DNA from: Molanna angustata
Taxonomy: Eukaryota > Arthropoda > Insecta > Trichoptera > Molannidae
Assembly (NCBI GenBank): GCA_963576475.1
Contig: OY754964.1
Span: forward strand, 6,810,486 to 6,874,485
Reading direction: 5' to 3'
Length of the DNA stretch: 64,000 nt
Every line of letters starts with the position of its first letter. Position 1 is the first letter of the stretch. Of the stretch, positions 50,562-63,527 are shown piece after piece. The notes beneath the pieces are model-generated. The model ran no database searches, was not told the DNA's origin, and saw only the letters and a list, made by a program, of their open reading frames with translations. Made by a program: the position numbers and the translations under genes.

Positions 50562-50609
50562 TCAAGTCCCTGAAGATGGACAATGTGATTTGTTCGAAAC
50601 GTCGGTTGA
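50562..50609 (+). ncRNA. Hammerhead-like motif, right arm of palindrome 1
   Basis: TCAA-GT-CC (50562-50569) pairs with GG-TTGA (50604-50609) as stem I with a two-base bulge. Core CTGAAGA is 50570-50576, followed by one T, then GGACAA-TGTGAT-TTGTTC as stem II, GAA, self-complementary ACGT (50599-50602) and C at the expected cleavage position. The extra T before stem II departs from the canonical core, but the same extra position appears in every copy in the window. Confidence 0.6.
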
Positions 50610-50695
50610 CGAACGGTCTTAGTAAAGACCAAGTGACGCGGGTTATCCCCAAAGTTATTAATAATTCATCTTACACCCGTGAAAACCTTCATAAT

Positions 50696-50939
<244 letters not shown>

Positions 50940-50968
50940 ATATTTGATGTTTTCACGGGTGAAATATG

Positions 50969-51464
<496 letters not shown>

Positions 51465-51702
51465 CTTATGTTACAAAAAAAAAATACACTGTCGGGTAAC
51501 GAACTGTTAACAGCTATCACCAAAAATTTTAGAATTTTGAAGTTCACATATGTTTTTCTATATCAAAATTTATTTATTTATTAAAAATTTTTTGGAAGAC
51601 TAACAGCTATACATTAGTGTTACAATTAATATTGTAATTTAACAACCAATTATAAGTCTTCTGTGATAGGCTATACCGTTGGTTGCAAGATAAAAAATAT
51701 AA

Positions 51703-54123
51703 CATCATGATGATTATGAATGCCTGTTTGCAAGTAATGGCTTTCTGTCAGCCATAAATCTACCTACTAGAATAACATCTTCTACGCGATCCTGCATAGA
51801 TCATATATATGCCAGGACCACACTTAAAATCACAGCAGCCGTGATAAACACAACAGTGACTGACCACTTCGCCACGATAGCTGCTTTTGTCAATAAAAAT
51901 AATGTCGAAAAATCTACTCCACAAAACTTAACCCCTCGCAAATTTACAGATTATAATTCGATAAAATCTGAGCTTGATACTTTATCTTGGACAAATATCC
52001 TCAACGAAAATGATGTCAACAATGCAATGAAAATGTTCATCGAACAAGTAAACACATGTGTCACCAAACACACCACGATTAGGACGCTGAACCATAAAAA
52101 CAAAAAACTTCGACCATGGATCAACAGTAATATTGTGAAAAGTCTGCATAAACGCGACAAACTTCATATGCAGGTCTCTAGATTTCCAAACAACCATAGA
52201 CTACTAACTTACTACAAAAAATATAGAAACATTTGCAGAATATTAGTGAAGCAGACTAAAGAAGAATATTACAGACGAAAAATTGCAGAAAACAAAGAAG
52301 ATCCTAAAGCATTGTGGAAAGCAGTGAAAGAAATTAACAATATAAGTGGGAATACAACTATAAAACTAAAACAAATTGAACATAATCACAAGAAGATTAC
52401 TGACAAAACAGAAATAGCTACGACACTAAACAATTATTTTGCGGACATAGGACAGACTTTAGCACATCAACTCTTGAACAAAATGAATACCGATGAACTA
52501 TCCCTAGCTAACAAATTCAATAACACTACTACTACACACAATACATTCACAATGACACCTTTTCAGACCAAAAACATAATTAACCAAATAGATAGACTGA
52601 GAAACGACTGCGCTACCGGACCTGACAAACTAGACACTAAACTAATCAAGCAAATAAAACAACAAATAGCTATCCCATTTACCCATATTTGTAATCTAAG
52701 CATTTCTAGTGGTGTCTTCCCCGATCATTTCAAATATGCCAATATTGTCCCAATATACAAATGCGGCGACAAACAGAGTCCATCGAATTATAGGCCAATC
52801 TCGCTCTTAAATGTTTTATCAAAGGTTCTTGAAAATCTTGTTAAATATCAACTAGTAGAATACTTGGACAAACACAAAATTCTCTCGAATAATCAATTTG
52901 GTTTTCGGAAAAATATGGGAGTACAAGACGCAATCTTGAAAGTCACGAAACACATTTCAAAAAACGTTGACCAAAACAAAAATTGCATTGCTGTGTTCCT
53001 TGATTTAAGTAAAGCATTTGATACGGTATCTCATAAAATCCTACTAAAGAAAATTGAGAATATTGGTATAAAAGATACGTCATATAACTGGTTTAAGACA
53101 TATATAACTGATCGCACTCACTCAATAAACATTGATTCTGAAATAAGCTCAAACAGACAATTATCGTACGGAGTACCTCAAGGTAGCACACTTGGGCCGA
53201 TTCTGTTCCTACTATACATTAACTCACTTTGCCAATTAAATATCGACGGGGACTTGACATGTTATGCAGATGACACAGTTATAATTTTTACATCTGACTC
53301 TTGGACAGGAGTATTTAATAGGGCCTCTGTCGGACTTGATAAAATTAAACAATGGCTAGACGTTAATCTACTGACACTAAATATTGAAAAAACAAAGTAC
53401 ATGACTTTTAGTATAGACCCTAGACGTCAACCTAAGCTCGACAGCAACTTGACTATACACGATTGTACTCGACGTCAAAGCTGCTCCTGCAAGACTCTCA
53501 ATAGGACAGCGGAAATTAAATACTTAGGTATTTACATTGACAATTTCTTTAGATGGACTGAACACATAAACGCAACTGCAAAAAAAATTAGAAAACTTAT
53601 ATATTTATTCATAAACATTCGTAATATAATGGACCAAAAAACTTTAAAAACTATATATTATGCTTTAGCACAATCCATTATCTCTCACGGAATGATTGGA
53701 TGGGGAGGTGCAGCTAAAACAAATATGGATCCTCTCTTCAAAGCTCAAAAAGCTCTCATTAAAGTAATTACAAAAAAACCTTTCCTTTTCCCAACCATTC
53801 AACTATTTAAAGACTTTAACGTACTAACTGTAACACAACTTTATGTAAAACAAATACTAATACACTTTCACAACGATAAAGAAAACCATATCACTGCTCA
53901 ACATTCTCACGATACAAGACACAGACTTCAACTAATAACTCCGAAGACGAATACTGCATACGGACATAGACATTATCAATACTTGGCTCCAAAAATACTA
54001 AATTTAGTTGCTAAAGACATAAAGGACATACAGATAATGAAGAAGACAAGACTAAAACTAACAATTCATACGTGGCTATATAATAAAGGGATTGACTATT
54101 GTCAGCAAATTGTCAATCCCTAA
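51703..54123 (+). CDS. LINE endonuclease-reverse transcriptase (ORF2), 5'-truncated
   Basis: The longest coding frame in the window. Residues from 51703 read GFLSAINLPTRITSSTRSCI followed by DHIY, the C-terminal end of an APE-type endonuclease that nicks target DNA; the rest of that domain is missing. The polymerase copies element RNA onto the nick. Motifs in order: NYRPISLLNVLSKVLE, FLDLSKAFDTVSH (about 52996), GVPQGSTLGPILFLLYIN (about 53170), CYADDTVI with the catalytic aspartates (about 53263), LNIEKTKYMTF and KYLGIYID. A CR1/Jockey-group C-terminus with HGMIGWGGAAKTNMDPLF follows, ending at TAA 54121. No internal stop or frameshift is visible. The first ATG-like start is not meaningful because the 5' end is lost, so it is unlikely to mobilise itself. 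A decayed copy lies at 31779. Confidence 0.93.
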   Translation, partial: HHDDYECLFASNGFLSAINLPTRITSSTRSCIDHIYARTTLKITAAVINTTVTDHFATIAAFVNKNNVEKSTPQNLTPRKFTDYNSIKSELDTLSWTNILNENDVNNAMKMFIEQVNTCVTKHTTIRTLNHKNKKLRPWINSNIVKSLHKRDKLHMQVSRFPNNHRLLTYYKKYRNICRILVKQTKEEYYRRKIAENKEDPKALWKAVKEINNISGNTTIKLKQIEHNHKKITDKTEIATTLNNYFADIGQTLAHQLLNKMNTDELSLANKFNNTTTTHNTFTMTPFQTKNIINQIDRLRNDCATGPDKLDTKLIKQIKQQIAIPFTHICNLSISSGVFPDHFKYANIVPIYKCGDKQSPSNYRPISLLNVLSKVLENLVKYQLVEYLDKHKILSNNQFGFRKNMGVQDAILKVTKHISKNVDQNKNCIAVFLDLSKAFDTVSHKILLKKIENIGIKDTSYNWFKTYITDRTHSINIDSEISSNRQLSYGVPQGSTLGPILFLLYINSLCQLNIDGDLTCYADDTVIIFTSDSWTGVFNRASVGLDKIKQWLDVNLLTLNIEKTKYMTFSIDPRRQPKLDSNLTIHDCTRRQSCSCKTLNRTAEIKYLGIYIDNFFRWTEHINATAKKIRKLIYLFINIRNIMDQKTLKTIYYALAQSIISHGMIGWGGAAKTNMDPLFKAQKALIKVITKKPFLFPTIQLFKDFNVLTVTQLYVKQILIHFHNDKENHITAQHSHDTRHRLQLITPKTNTAYGHRHYQYLAPKILNLVAKDIKDIQIMKKTRLKLTIHTWLYNKGIDYCQQIVNP

Positions 54124-54603
54124 CAACATATCTCATATAGGACTAACATAGTGAAACATAGACTGCACAATATAACAACATTATGTAACTAATTATTATG
54201 TAACTAGTATACCACCTCGGAACAGGCCTGGCCTAGTGAGGTGGTACAAACCAACCCATATAAAAAAAAAAAAAATATTTTCACGAAAATATATTGTATA
54301 TTGCTATATAATAAAGGGATTAACTATTGTCAGCAAATACTCAAACATTAACAACATATACAACAAATCTTACATAGTGAAACTTAGACTGCACACTGCA
54401 CAATATTACAGTTTATTTCGATTTAGTAATTAATATATGTAACTAGTCTACCACCTCGGAACAGGCCTGGCCTAGTGAGGTGGTATAAACCAACCCATGT
54501 ATTTGATCTGTAATAATTTTAATTTTTCTGATATTTTTTTTTGTACTTATATTGTAATTTTGTATTTTTGGTATCAATAATAAAAAAAAAAAAAATAAAT
54601 AAA
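51703..54603 (+). mobile_element. 5'-truncated LINE with long ORF2 and duplicated 3' end
   Basis: Begins within the endonuclease domain, runs through an intact polymerase frame, then a 3' UTR ending with a CCACCTCGGAACAGGC ... CTAGTGAGGTGG hairpin and an A-rich tail near 54250. The last ORF bases and the UTR are repeated 229 bp downstream (GCTATATAATAAAGGGATT at 54074 and 54303), with a second tail at 54580-54603. Confidence 0.9.
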
Positions 54604-55099
54604 ATATATTTCTGTATCATCCTGCAACCGAGGTAAACATAATATATCATTAAATAAGAGAAAAAAAGAGGTTGTCACAGAAAAAATCATAGAAAATTTT
54701 TATATTGAAATAGATTTTTTTTGGTTAAAGTTAGAAAATAAATTACATAATAGGTATCAAAAAAAATGTGATACCTATAAAAAAAATATGATAAAAAAAT
54801 GTGATATCGAGTTATTCCTATCGTTAGAAACACGCCGAAGAAATTAATTTAGTCGATATTTACATAGTTGATACTTGCTTTAACGAAAATATTGTCAAAA
54901 AATACTCTCAAACACGACTACCTAATAATATACATCTGGCAATTTAAACGCATCTGGCTCAAGCGAGTCATCATAATTAAACAATAAACCTAACCACGAT
55001 TAAAATTATTATATTAAATATAATATATACCTAATACCCAAGAACAAAATAACAAAAATCTCAAAGTTTCATAAATGAAGGTTTTACGTGCTATCACAG
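54604..55099. other. Nothing recognised
   Basis: AT-rich spacer with several A-runs. Confidence 0.45.
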
Positions 55100-55310
55100 G
55101 GAAGACGCTAAGAGATTAGGCGGACCTGTGAGACAGAGGACATCATACGATGGAGCAGAGTCAGAAAAGGGACCACATAATTAGGATGTAGCGGTCCCGA
55201 ATCCCATGTATATACCACCTGGACAACAAAAGATGGAGAGACAGCTAGACGTCGGCCTCCCAGGAGTAACTTTCGGAGAAAAAACAGTTCCACGATCTGC
55301 ATAAAGAGTA
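55100..55310 (+). repeat. Dispersed repeat C
   Basis: CATCATACGATGGAGCAGAG, GGAGAGACAGCTAGACGTCG and CCAGGAGTAACTTTC recur at 59145-59230 and 59640-59760. Frames hint at a shared peptide (RQLDVxxPGVTF), so an unidentified element may be the source. Confidence 0.6.
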
Positions 55311-55542
55311 GATATTATAGAATAGGTACATTCGTTGCAAGTACATTTTGCTATCGTGCAATTTACATTAGGACGAGGTCAGTATGCTACCAGAAGATTG
55401 ACCAATAATACAAATACAAGAGATACTTTATTAGGGAAGAACGTTCGAGAAACGCCATGGACATTGACCCGGCATGTACTCAGTTAACTACCTCCCTGAC
55501 GGTATAAAAAGACAGGCAGCGTTCGATATATCTTCTTCTTTT

Positions 55543-55815
<273 letters not shown>

Positions 55816-55900
55816 ATATTTGATGTTTTCACGGGTGAAATATGTTATAATATTTTTATCTCGGTTTTCCCGTGTCAGTAGATCTTGACTAAGACCATTT

Positions 55901-55945
55901 GTCTTCCGACGTTTCGCCTGAATATCACCAGGCATTTTCAAGGAC
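55901..55945 (-). ncRNA. Hammerhead-like motif, left arm of palindrome 3
   Basis: Inverse of the motif at 56054-56098, with the same TTGAAAA core. Confidence 0.5.
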
Positions 55946-56053
55946 TTAACGAAAAGCACGCGCGCGACACACGTCTACTCACACTGAAAGCTCACCGTCA
56001 AGTTGAGCTTTCAACGGTGAGTAGACGTGTGTCGCGCGCGTGCTTTTCGTTTA

Positions 56054-56098
56054 GTCCTTGAAAATGCCTGGTGATATTCAGGCGAAACGTCGGAAGAC
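56054..56098 (+). ncRNA. Hammerhead-like motif, right arm of palindrome 3
   Basis: GTCC at 56054-56057 can pair with GG and GAC at 56092-56098 across an internal loop. Core is TTGAAAA (56058-56064) instead of CTGANGA; the two changed positions correspond to C3 and G8, which pair in the folded ribozyme, so C-G has become U-A. Then T, GCCTG-GTGATATT-CAGGC, GAA, self-complementary ACGT and C. GGTCTTAGTCAAGACC follows at 56103. Confidence 0.5.
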
Positions 56099-56176
56099 AA
56101 ATGGTCTTAGTCAAGACCTACTGACACGGGAAAACCGAGATAAAAATATTATAACATATTTCACCCGTGAAAACAT

Positions 56177-56519
<343 letters not shown>

Positions 56520-56654
56520 TTATTTTTATCCATTTTTTATGTTGTATTCGACTTTTGACCATTAGCTTGTTTCTATTATTTGTTAACACGTGAAAACCTT
56601 TAACTGGTGTATGTTTTAATTATTGTTTTCCTTTGTATTTTATCATTTGTATGT

Positions 56655-57520
56655 ACTATGACCTAATTGAAATGCTGAAGGAGTGCAATCTGGATACAAA
56701 AGATCTGAACTTCATCCAAAACCTATATTGGCACCAAACAGCTGAGATCAGACGTGGAAATGTGACATCAGATGATATACCCATACAGCGAGGAGTACGG
56801 CAGGGTTGTATCTTGTCTCCTCTACTTTTCAACTTATACTCTGATTATGTATTTAAAAGAGCTCTCAACAACACTGAGAGGGGTATAAAAGTCAACGGCG
56901 TAGTAATTAATAATATCAGGTACGCCGATGATACTGTACTACTGGCGGATTCTATTTCTGATCTCCAGGAACTGTTAAACAATGTCAATATATTTGGTGA
57001 ACATTTGGGCTTATCTATAAATGTAGCCAAAACAAAGTGGATGACATTTGGTCGATGTGAATATCCTGGTTCTTCCTTGCAATTAATGGGCAAGGTTATA
57101 GATAAGGTGGATAAATTTAAGTACCTTGGCAGTATTCTTTCGGAGTCCCTTGACCCAGACCTGGAGATCAAGTGCAGAATTGAGATAGCAAGAGCTGTCT
57201 TTAATAAAATGAGATCTTTCTTCTGTAACGAAAAGCTCAATATGGACCTGAGACAGCGGATGATGAGATGTTATGTGTGGTCTATGTTGCTATATGGCTG
57301 TGAGACTTGGATATTGAAGGTTAACACCATGAACAGGCTGGAAGCTTTTGAGATGTGGTTGCATCGCAGAATGCTCAAAATCCCTTGGACAGATCTGGTT
57401 ACGAACTCAGAAGTCTTAAGTCGAGCCAGAACAACCAGGAAACTCTTGTCCACAGTAAAGGCCCGCAAGATCACATATCTGGGTCACATAATGTGGGGGG
57501 AGAAGTACATTTCGAAATTG
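56655..57520 (+). pseudogene. LINE reverse transcriptase fragment, truncated at both ends
   Basis: A single open frame starts inside the polymerase (LIEMLKECNLDTKDLNFIQN) and carries GVRQGCILSPLLFNLYSD, RYADDTVLLADS with the catalytic aspartates, INVAKTKWMTFG, KYLGSILSE, then YVWSMLLYGCETW, FEMWLHRRMLKIPWTD and RKITYLGHIMWGEKY. This is an RTE-like type of non-LTR polymerase, distinct from the 51703 element. The first third (endonuclease and fingers) is missing, and after GEKY similarity stops abruptly about 50 residues short of the normal C-terminus. The frame is intact but incomplete, so it cannot work alone. It begins about 140 bases after the (TA)n array. Confidence 0.88.
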
Positions 57521-57544
57521 CCCTATTTTTTATTGTTCTTTAAT

Positions 57545-58055
57545 GAATGTGGAAAGTAAATTGATGTTAATTAATATCTTCAATATATAGCGACAGACAA
57601 CATAAATGCCCCTATAGGCTAAAAAATAGTTAAAAAATGCGGAAAAAATATTTCTTCTAACTAACCTATATTTTCATCTCACAAACAGTGAAACTTGTAT
57701 CTGATATTATATTTTACCTATGCCGTAATTGAACCCAGCACGGCATCATAAACTTCAAACGACTTAACACTATGTCACAGCCATCTTCATAAGTATGTAG
57801 AATGTGTTTAGTTTATTCATAATGTGTGTTTTTCATAGCCGTGAATTTATTTGTTGCTTTGCAAAACATTATTTCACTCCTCTAAAACGTACTTGCAAAA
57901 TAAATAATAAACTTGTAATATGAAGGGTACCTAGTCTCAGAGGCTTACGTTATTACATCTCAACAATTTTCTCACAACAACACACTTGTGTGAATTATTA
58001 CCCTGAGAATTATAACTGTTTATAGCTGTTTTTGTTCATATCATCAAATTTAGAT
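57545..58055. other. Nothing recognised
   Basis: AT-rich spacer. Confidence 0.45.
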
Positions 58056-58059
58056 GTCA

Positions 58060-58320
58060 TCTCTCTACTGCTGGATGTTGGCCTCCTTCAACCCTTTCCA
58101 CTCTTCTCTTTCCTGAGCGTTTCTGTACCACTTCTTTCCCGTGACTGTCACTATATCGTCAGCCAATTATATCTAGGGTCGACCTACTCCTCTTTTGTCT
58201 TCCAAGGTCTCCATTTTAGAATTCGTTGTGGCCGTAGTATGTCAACTTTCTGTGTTGTCACGAGAACTGCCCCTTGCCACTTGAGACTGGCAATATGGTC
58301 TGTAATGTCATGCAAGAAGT
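58060..58320 (-). pseudogene. LINE C-terminal fragment
   Basis: Minus strand encodes DITDHIASLKWQGAVL, ILRPQRILKWRPWKTK and, in shifted frames, GRP..ADDIVTVTGKKWYR then KEANIQQ. These are the consecutive blocks of a widespread insect LINE tail (normally ending EAYVQQW). Several frameshifts. Confidence 0.65.
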
Positions 58321-58345
58321 TTGGTCATCATCAACATCATAGGTG

Positions 58346-58595
58346 CTAAATTCCATTGCAAGCCTTGGCCTCCTCCAGAATTTTTCGCCATTTAGACCGG
58401 TCCATCGCCTGCGGTCTCCAGTTTGCAACGCCAATCCTCTTTAAATCCTCCTGTATGCCGTCCATCCACCACAGCTTGGGTCTCCCCACACCTTGTCTCT
58501 CCTCCGATCGTGTGTCGAGAATCTTCTTTGGGGTTCGGCCTTCCTCCATTCGCTGAACGTGTTTTAACCATTGAAGTCGATATATTTTGATTTAT
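58346..58595 (-). pseudogene. LINE C-terminal fragment, second family
   Basis: Minus strand reads QWLKHVQRMEEGRTPKKILD, then GVGRPKLWWMDGIQEDLKRI and RSKWRKILEEAKACNGI before a stop. The frame is open over about 80 residues. It lies in the same orientation directly beside the 58060 fragment, so two insertions share one site. A worse copy is at 31400. Confidence 0.75.
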
Positions 58596-58599
58596 TTAA

Positions 58600-58795
58600 T
58601 TATTTTATATTACTTCTCGGGCAATTCACAGGCACAATGTTAAATATTAATTTTATCACGCACCCCATAACAAGTTGCCACATTCTGGAGATTTACGGTA
58701 TTAATCGTCTCACAGATCCAGACTGAAAACACAATTAAAAACTCACAATTAAAAGGTCCAGACTGAAAACACAATTAAAAACCCAAAGATTTTCT
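58600..58795 (-). repeat. SINE (family 2) 3' part with internal duplication
   Basis: CTTCTCGGGCAATTCACAGG, AGTTGCCACATTCTGGAGAT and GTCTCACAGATCCAGACTG match 43115 and 43915. GTCCAGACTGAAAACACAAT occurs in a repeated form (58725 and 58757), and the tRNA head is absent. Confidence 0.8.
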
Positions 58796-59519
58796 CAACA
58801 CTTTCCGTTCAAAGACCAATAGCGCATTTTCATCCTTCCTATTAAGTACCCAGCATTCAGCACTACATATAAGTACTGGTCCCAGCTATTTTTTTTACAA
58901 TAACATATTAGTATTTCATGTGAACAATCGGGACTTGAGGTGTCGGTGAATGCCACAACTATTACATCTTTTAATCTCGACACTTCGAAAGATTTGGCAC
59001 GGCATCTAATTTCATCATTCCGTATCTTGTTCCTAACTTTTTCTCCGGCATCTGTATTTCCATAGACCTTTGTAAGCATATTAGTTTATGTATGTTGGCA
59101 ACAGTCAGATGTCATAGTTTTATGAAATTGGAACGATGATATTTGGCGGACCTGTATACCTGGTCAGTGGTCATACAACTGCCCATCATATGGATCTGCA
59201 CATCATACGATGAAGTAGAGTCAAAAATAGAGTCAGAAGTACATTTTGCTAGGACCATATTAACAACAACACAGCAAAATAATAAAAGCATTAGAAATGC
59301 AAATGAATTTAAAAAAAACTAACAAAAATATGGGTTTATGAAATAGATGAAAAAATTCTGAAGGAAATAAAAATTCAAACAAATAAAATTTTTAACGAAC
59401 TAATAACAAAAATGAACTAATAACAGTTAATGAAGAAAAAGGAAGACGCATATGTATGAATTCGTGTGTATGTATATGTACTTTAATTATATGTAAATAT
59501 ATGAATAAATAAACAAAAT
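58796..59519. other. Mostly unrecognised
   Basis: Part of dispersed repeat C is at 59145-59230 (CATCATACGATGAAGTAGAG). A minus-strand frame at 58795-59079 has no recognised domain. Confidence 0.45.
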
Positions 59520-59580
59520 AATAGACAATAACATTAAACTAGCTCACCTTAGCACAGGCTGTGCTTAGTGAGGGGGATAG
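59520..59580 (+). repeat. LINE 3' hairpin tail
   Basis: AAACTAGCTCACCTTAGCAC and GTGCTTAGTGAGGGGGATAG resemble the CTAGTATACCACCTCGGAAC ... CTAGTGAGGTGG tail of the 51703 LINE in layout and partly in sequence. Confidence 0.5.
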
Positions 59581-59639
59581 CAAACAAATAACAAACAATA
59601 AAGAGATACGTAGCTATAAAAAATAACAGGATGGACCGA

Positions 59640-59800
59640 TCCTGAACCCTTTATATTGAGGCCAGTAATAAACCACTAGGATGTCGCTTTCCCGTAAGAC
59701 CGCCAAAAAGATGGGAAGGACAGCTGGACGTCTATCGTCCAGGAGTAACTTTCAGAGGAAGAACAGATCCACGTTCTTCACAGAGAAGAAAAAGAAGTTC
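59640..59800 (+). repeat. Dispersed repeat C, second copy
   Basis: GGAAGGACAGCTGGACGTCT and CCAGGAGTAACTTTCAGAGG match 55230-55280. Confidence 0.6.
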
Positions 59801-59879
59801 TATAAAATGATAATGACGAAATGTGTTTTGTCCCGAGAATGGGTTGAGACGTTTCGAAATCCTTTAATAATAATAATAA

Positions 59880-60175
59880 TTCATACTATCGCGACATATC
59901 CCACAGTGTGAGTTAACCAGCGACATGTGTGCAGATGTGGATTACCTGTAAAAGGAACCACGACATACACATGCCTGTATCTCCACTCACCAGTCTCGTC
60001 TCATCAAAAAAGACACTACATTCAGAATGGGTGGTGAACTTCATTGCTGAGCTACGAGTATGTGAGATGTTATTGTTGCCTGTTGTATTTTCGATGAATA
60101 TAAAATCTAATGCTACACTATTCTTAGGAACTGGCTCACAGCTAAAGATAGATTTTGTATGGGACTGAAAAAATA
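59880..60175 (+). repeat. Dispersed repeat B, sense copy
   Basis: CATACTATCGCGACATATCC, TTAACCAGCGACATGTGTG, CACCAGTCTCGTCTCATC, CATTCAGAATGGGTGGTGAA and GATGTTATTGTTGCCTGTTG are shared with 44137-44360. This copy is slightly longer. Confidence 0.85.
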
Positions 60176-60499
60176 AGAGTTTGATTCTGGGTATGTTGTT
60201 ACGTGGTAGTTCATATATTATGAAAAAAAAAAAGGAAAATTGGTTTATTTTCATAAAAAGGCGTTGAAGATAACACTATGGAATAACTTCACAAAAATTT
60301 ATCTTTCGCAGATGCGTCGAAATTTTTATTTGAGGGAAAATTTTGTTACATCAAAATAAAGAAGCAACCTATAGTATTCAAAAATATTTTTTTATCTGGT
60401 AACCCTTTTCATAAAACAACGTCTATTTTATATCTGTTTATTTTCTTTTGGAACTACTGAATTTATTTTATAAAAATATATTCACATAAGTGGGTTTTT
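60176..60499. other. Nothing recognised
   Basis: AT-rich spacer. Confidence 0.45.
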
Positions 60500-60625
60500 G
60501 ATATCTGGAGATGTCCGAAGTTAGAATGTTAGAAGAGTGTGCATTAGACGATGCATGGAGGTGAATGAAGCGAGAAATGTATGTCAAAAGAGAGGTGTCT
60601 GGCGTTCGGTTCTCTCTGCCAAAGA
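60500..60625 (+). pseudogene. LINE family A extreme C-terminus
   Basis: Frame reads RCMEVNEARNVCQKRGVW then RSVLSA, matching RCMDVNEARNVCQERGVW of the 21870 copy. Only about 40 residues remain and the tail is lost. Confidence 0.75.
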
Positions 60626-62088
60626 CATTGTCGACGAAGGACTAGTAGTTAATAGTTAATACTTTGTGCGCTTGCGCAACGTTGATCAATCCGCTTTATT
60701 GGGTTCGTTTATATCCTCATAATCACTTTACGGAAGTGTAAAAAGTGATCAGGAAAATAATTCAATGACAAGTGTGTTTTGTAGGCACATAATTTTCTGT
60801 TTTTTCTTGTTCAAAACGTAACAATAATATGTATTAAGTGCCTCTATATCCAATATTTATTTTTTAAAAAAGGTACTTCGGCAGATATCCAGCTTACAAT
60901 TTTCATAAGAAGAAAATAATTTTGGTTATTATTATGAGTGTTGGACGTCCAATTATGGATGTACACAAAATTACATGAGCTCAAATTCAATCACACACGT
61001 ACATAAGTTACATAAGTAAAAGTTACATGAATAAGAGAAAATTAGGTTACAAAAGTTAAGTAAAAAAGAAGAAACAAAAATAGTTACATAAGTTATACAA
61101 GTTACATAAGTTATAGAAGTTACATAAGTCATAGAAGTGACACAAGTTACATGAGTCGAAGTAAAAGAAAAAAACCGATAACAATCAAATAGCGTATTTT
61201 TATATTTATTTGAAAATATATTTTAAAATATATCTTTATCCCTTCTTGAAATAAATACCAATATAACTCCTATAATATCCACGATTGTCTCTACGTAAGA
61301 AATCAAATACAATGAAAAGTGAAAAGACAAAATAGTCGTTTGAATAAGAATTTTTAAAAATATAGAAATTAAAAGTGTTTTATTATTTTTTTAAAGCGCT
61401 TATAATATTAATATATTTTTTCAACCAGTAGGTTACCCAATATGATCTATTTTTTGCATTAAAGGTTGTGTATCAATATCTAGGTAACTTTACAGAAGAA
61501 AATATATTCGTGTGAACTCAAGGTCCATTATGATTTTCTTGGAATCATAACGGTAAAAAACCTGATGAAAGTTCCCTCGAAAACTAGTCGAATATCTCAA
61601 GCAAACCACAATAAACCCCAGTCGATATCGGTCTAGTTGCTTGAGCTCTCAGTTATTTCTAATAGCCAGTTGTCATATATATGTGCAAATGTTATTTTGT
61701 ATCTATAAATATTTTCTAAACAACTTATATACGTAGATAGTATCGTAGGTTTCGGTTATCGGAATAGATTAAATATTTTATTTCCAGGGACTAAATTCGA
61801 TCAATTTTTGATGGCTATTTTTTGGAAATTATGTAAATCTTGATACTAGACCAGATGATAGCTTAATGATGACAGCCACTGGAACAAATCATTTTTCTAT
61901 GTTAAGTAAAGCAATTGACAATCATTATTGCAAGATAATTTAGATTTTTGTTACTTATTAAATCAGAATGATATTATGTAGTTTTCGTATTTAAATCATA
62001 CAAGTTATTAGCTTCGATTAAAATTATTTATTTCCAATCTCTAGGGTAGTTGATACATAGTTATGATATACTAAACCAATACATTATT
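60626..62088. other. Mostly unrecognised
   Basis: At 61000-61160 an irregular tandem of AGTTACATAAGTTATA-like units is present. The possible ribozyme-like motif at 61562 is listed separately. Confidence 0.45.
61562..61647 (+). ncRNA. Weak hammerhead-like motif and hairpin
   Basis: CTGATGA (61562) is followed by a short weak stem, GAA and self-complementary ACTAGT, then C. Stem I cannot be drawn convincingly. CTCAAGCAA at 61597 is inverted as TTGCTTGAG about 40 bases later. It may be a decayed relative of the other motifs. Confidence 0.3.
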
Positions 62089-62833
62089 ACTAGTTGCATG
62101 TAACACATGAGATCCAACTGTCGATAGCGATAGTATGTATAGTTGAAGAATAAAAATCAAACTATAAACCCATAAATCCAAATTATTGAAAATTTTAACA
62201 CATGTTGGTATGTATGTCAAGATAGGACAGTATGGAGGTCAGTCCTCTTTTCCTTCCCGGAATATGAAAACAGCATGATGGTTCTGTATGTATGTTTGGA
62301 TATTAAAATCCTATCAAACTATTAAGTCTTCTTACATATTTGAGTATAGGCGACTGCCATATAAATTGTATGAAGCGATGTCGTAACTAAATTCAATTAT
62401 TATAAAAATTGTTAAAAAAAATTTGAGATGTACAAACACAATGTTAATATTTTTTATAGAAAATTAAATTATCTAGTTGGGGTGTTTCGGCTTTTTTCGA
62501 TATTTTTAAAAAGTTTGGAAATATAGGCAGTTAAACTCATAAATTTATCATAAAAAAAATACTTTTCTTAATAAAAAATGTTTGAGAAACCCTGGAATTT
62601 TTTTGGAAAAACTAATTTGAGATTTTGTATTTGTCTATGTTTGTACTAATTTTCAGCGTTCTAGCTTTTATGGTTTCTGAGATATATGGAAAAATAAAAT
62701 AAAAATTCAAAAGTTGATAATACCTGACTGAAACAAATATTCAAAATTCCGAGTATAAAAGTTTTGTAGGCCTGTAACTGTTTATATATTATGAAATTTA
62801 AGGCTCTGTAAATTGAGCGGATCAATAGTTATA

Positions 62834-62913
<80 letters not shown>

Positions 62914-63128
62914 ACACACACACAGACACACACACAGACACACACACAGACACACGAAATGTTCTACTCCAAATTCTGAGTAAATCCGTGTATGGAACAT
63001 ATATGCTGCGAAGCCTCTAAGTTGGTGTTTTTTGACTTCAAAGTTGGAAAAGCCGTGAAAAAAGTAGACCTCTGCATACAATTCTCGCGTATCCTGGCTT
63101 GAAACATTGTCGATATGTTAAGAGAACA
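62089..63128 (+). repeat. CA-bearing dispersed repeat, copy B
   Basis: Starts ACTAGTTGCATGTAACACA, ATCCAACTGTCGAT at 62112, interior as in copy A, an about 120-bp CA tract with CAGACACA interruptions (62838-62957), and ends near TTGTCGATATGTTAAGAGAA. The terminal ATCGACAGTTGGAT is lost. Confidence 0.9.
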
Positions 63129-63527
63129 ATTACTAGAACTCTACTAGACCAATGTGAACTTGGCCAAATATATTTTTTATCTCACATCCTTCTTCTTCCC
63201 GTTGGTCATCTGAAATATATTTCCACCGATAGGATGGATAGTCAAGATGAAACTGACACGAATCTTTCTCCGGGCATTTCACCAGAACACCCATTAATCA
63301 TTTTAAGCTTTTTCGTTCAATGCAGAGAACAAAGGAGTATCAAGTATTCACCATGAAATCATAAAAATCCTTTTGTTGACTATCCAATATTTAACATAAT
63401 TTGTAACATTTATTTTTGAACAAATATATTTATTCACTCTCCCATATTTGAATATTAGAGATTTAAATGATCGTAAATATATATGTTGAATTCGTGAGTC
63501 GAAGCCATTGTTATTTTCACTAACGAA
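63129..63527. other. Nothing recognised
   Basis: Short frames without recognised domains. Confidence 0.4.

Noticed and set aside
59840..59870. GAGACGTTTCGAAATCC as another hammerhead-like copy (antisense)
   Set aside because: It has GAAACGTC but no core or stem II upstream.
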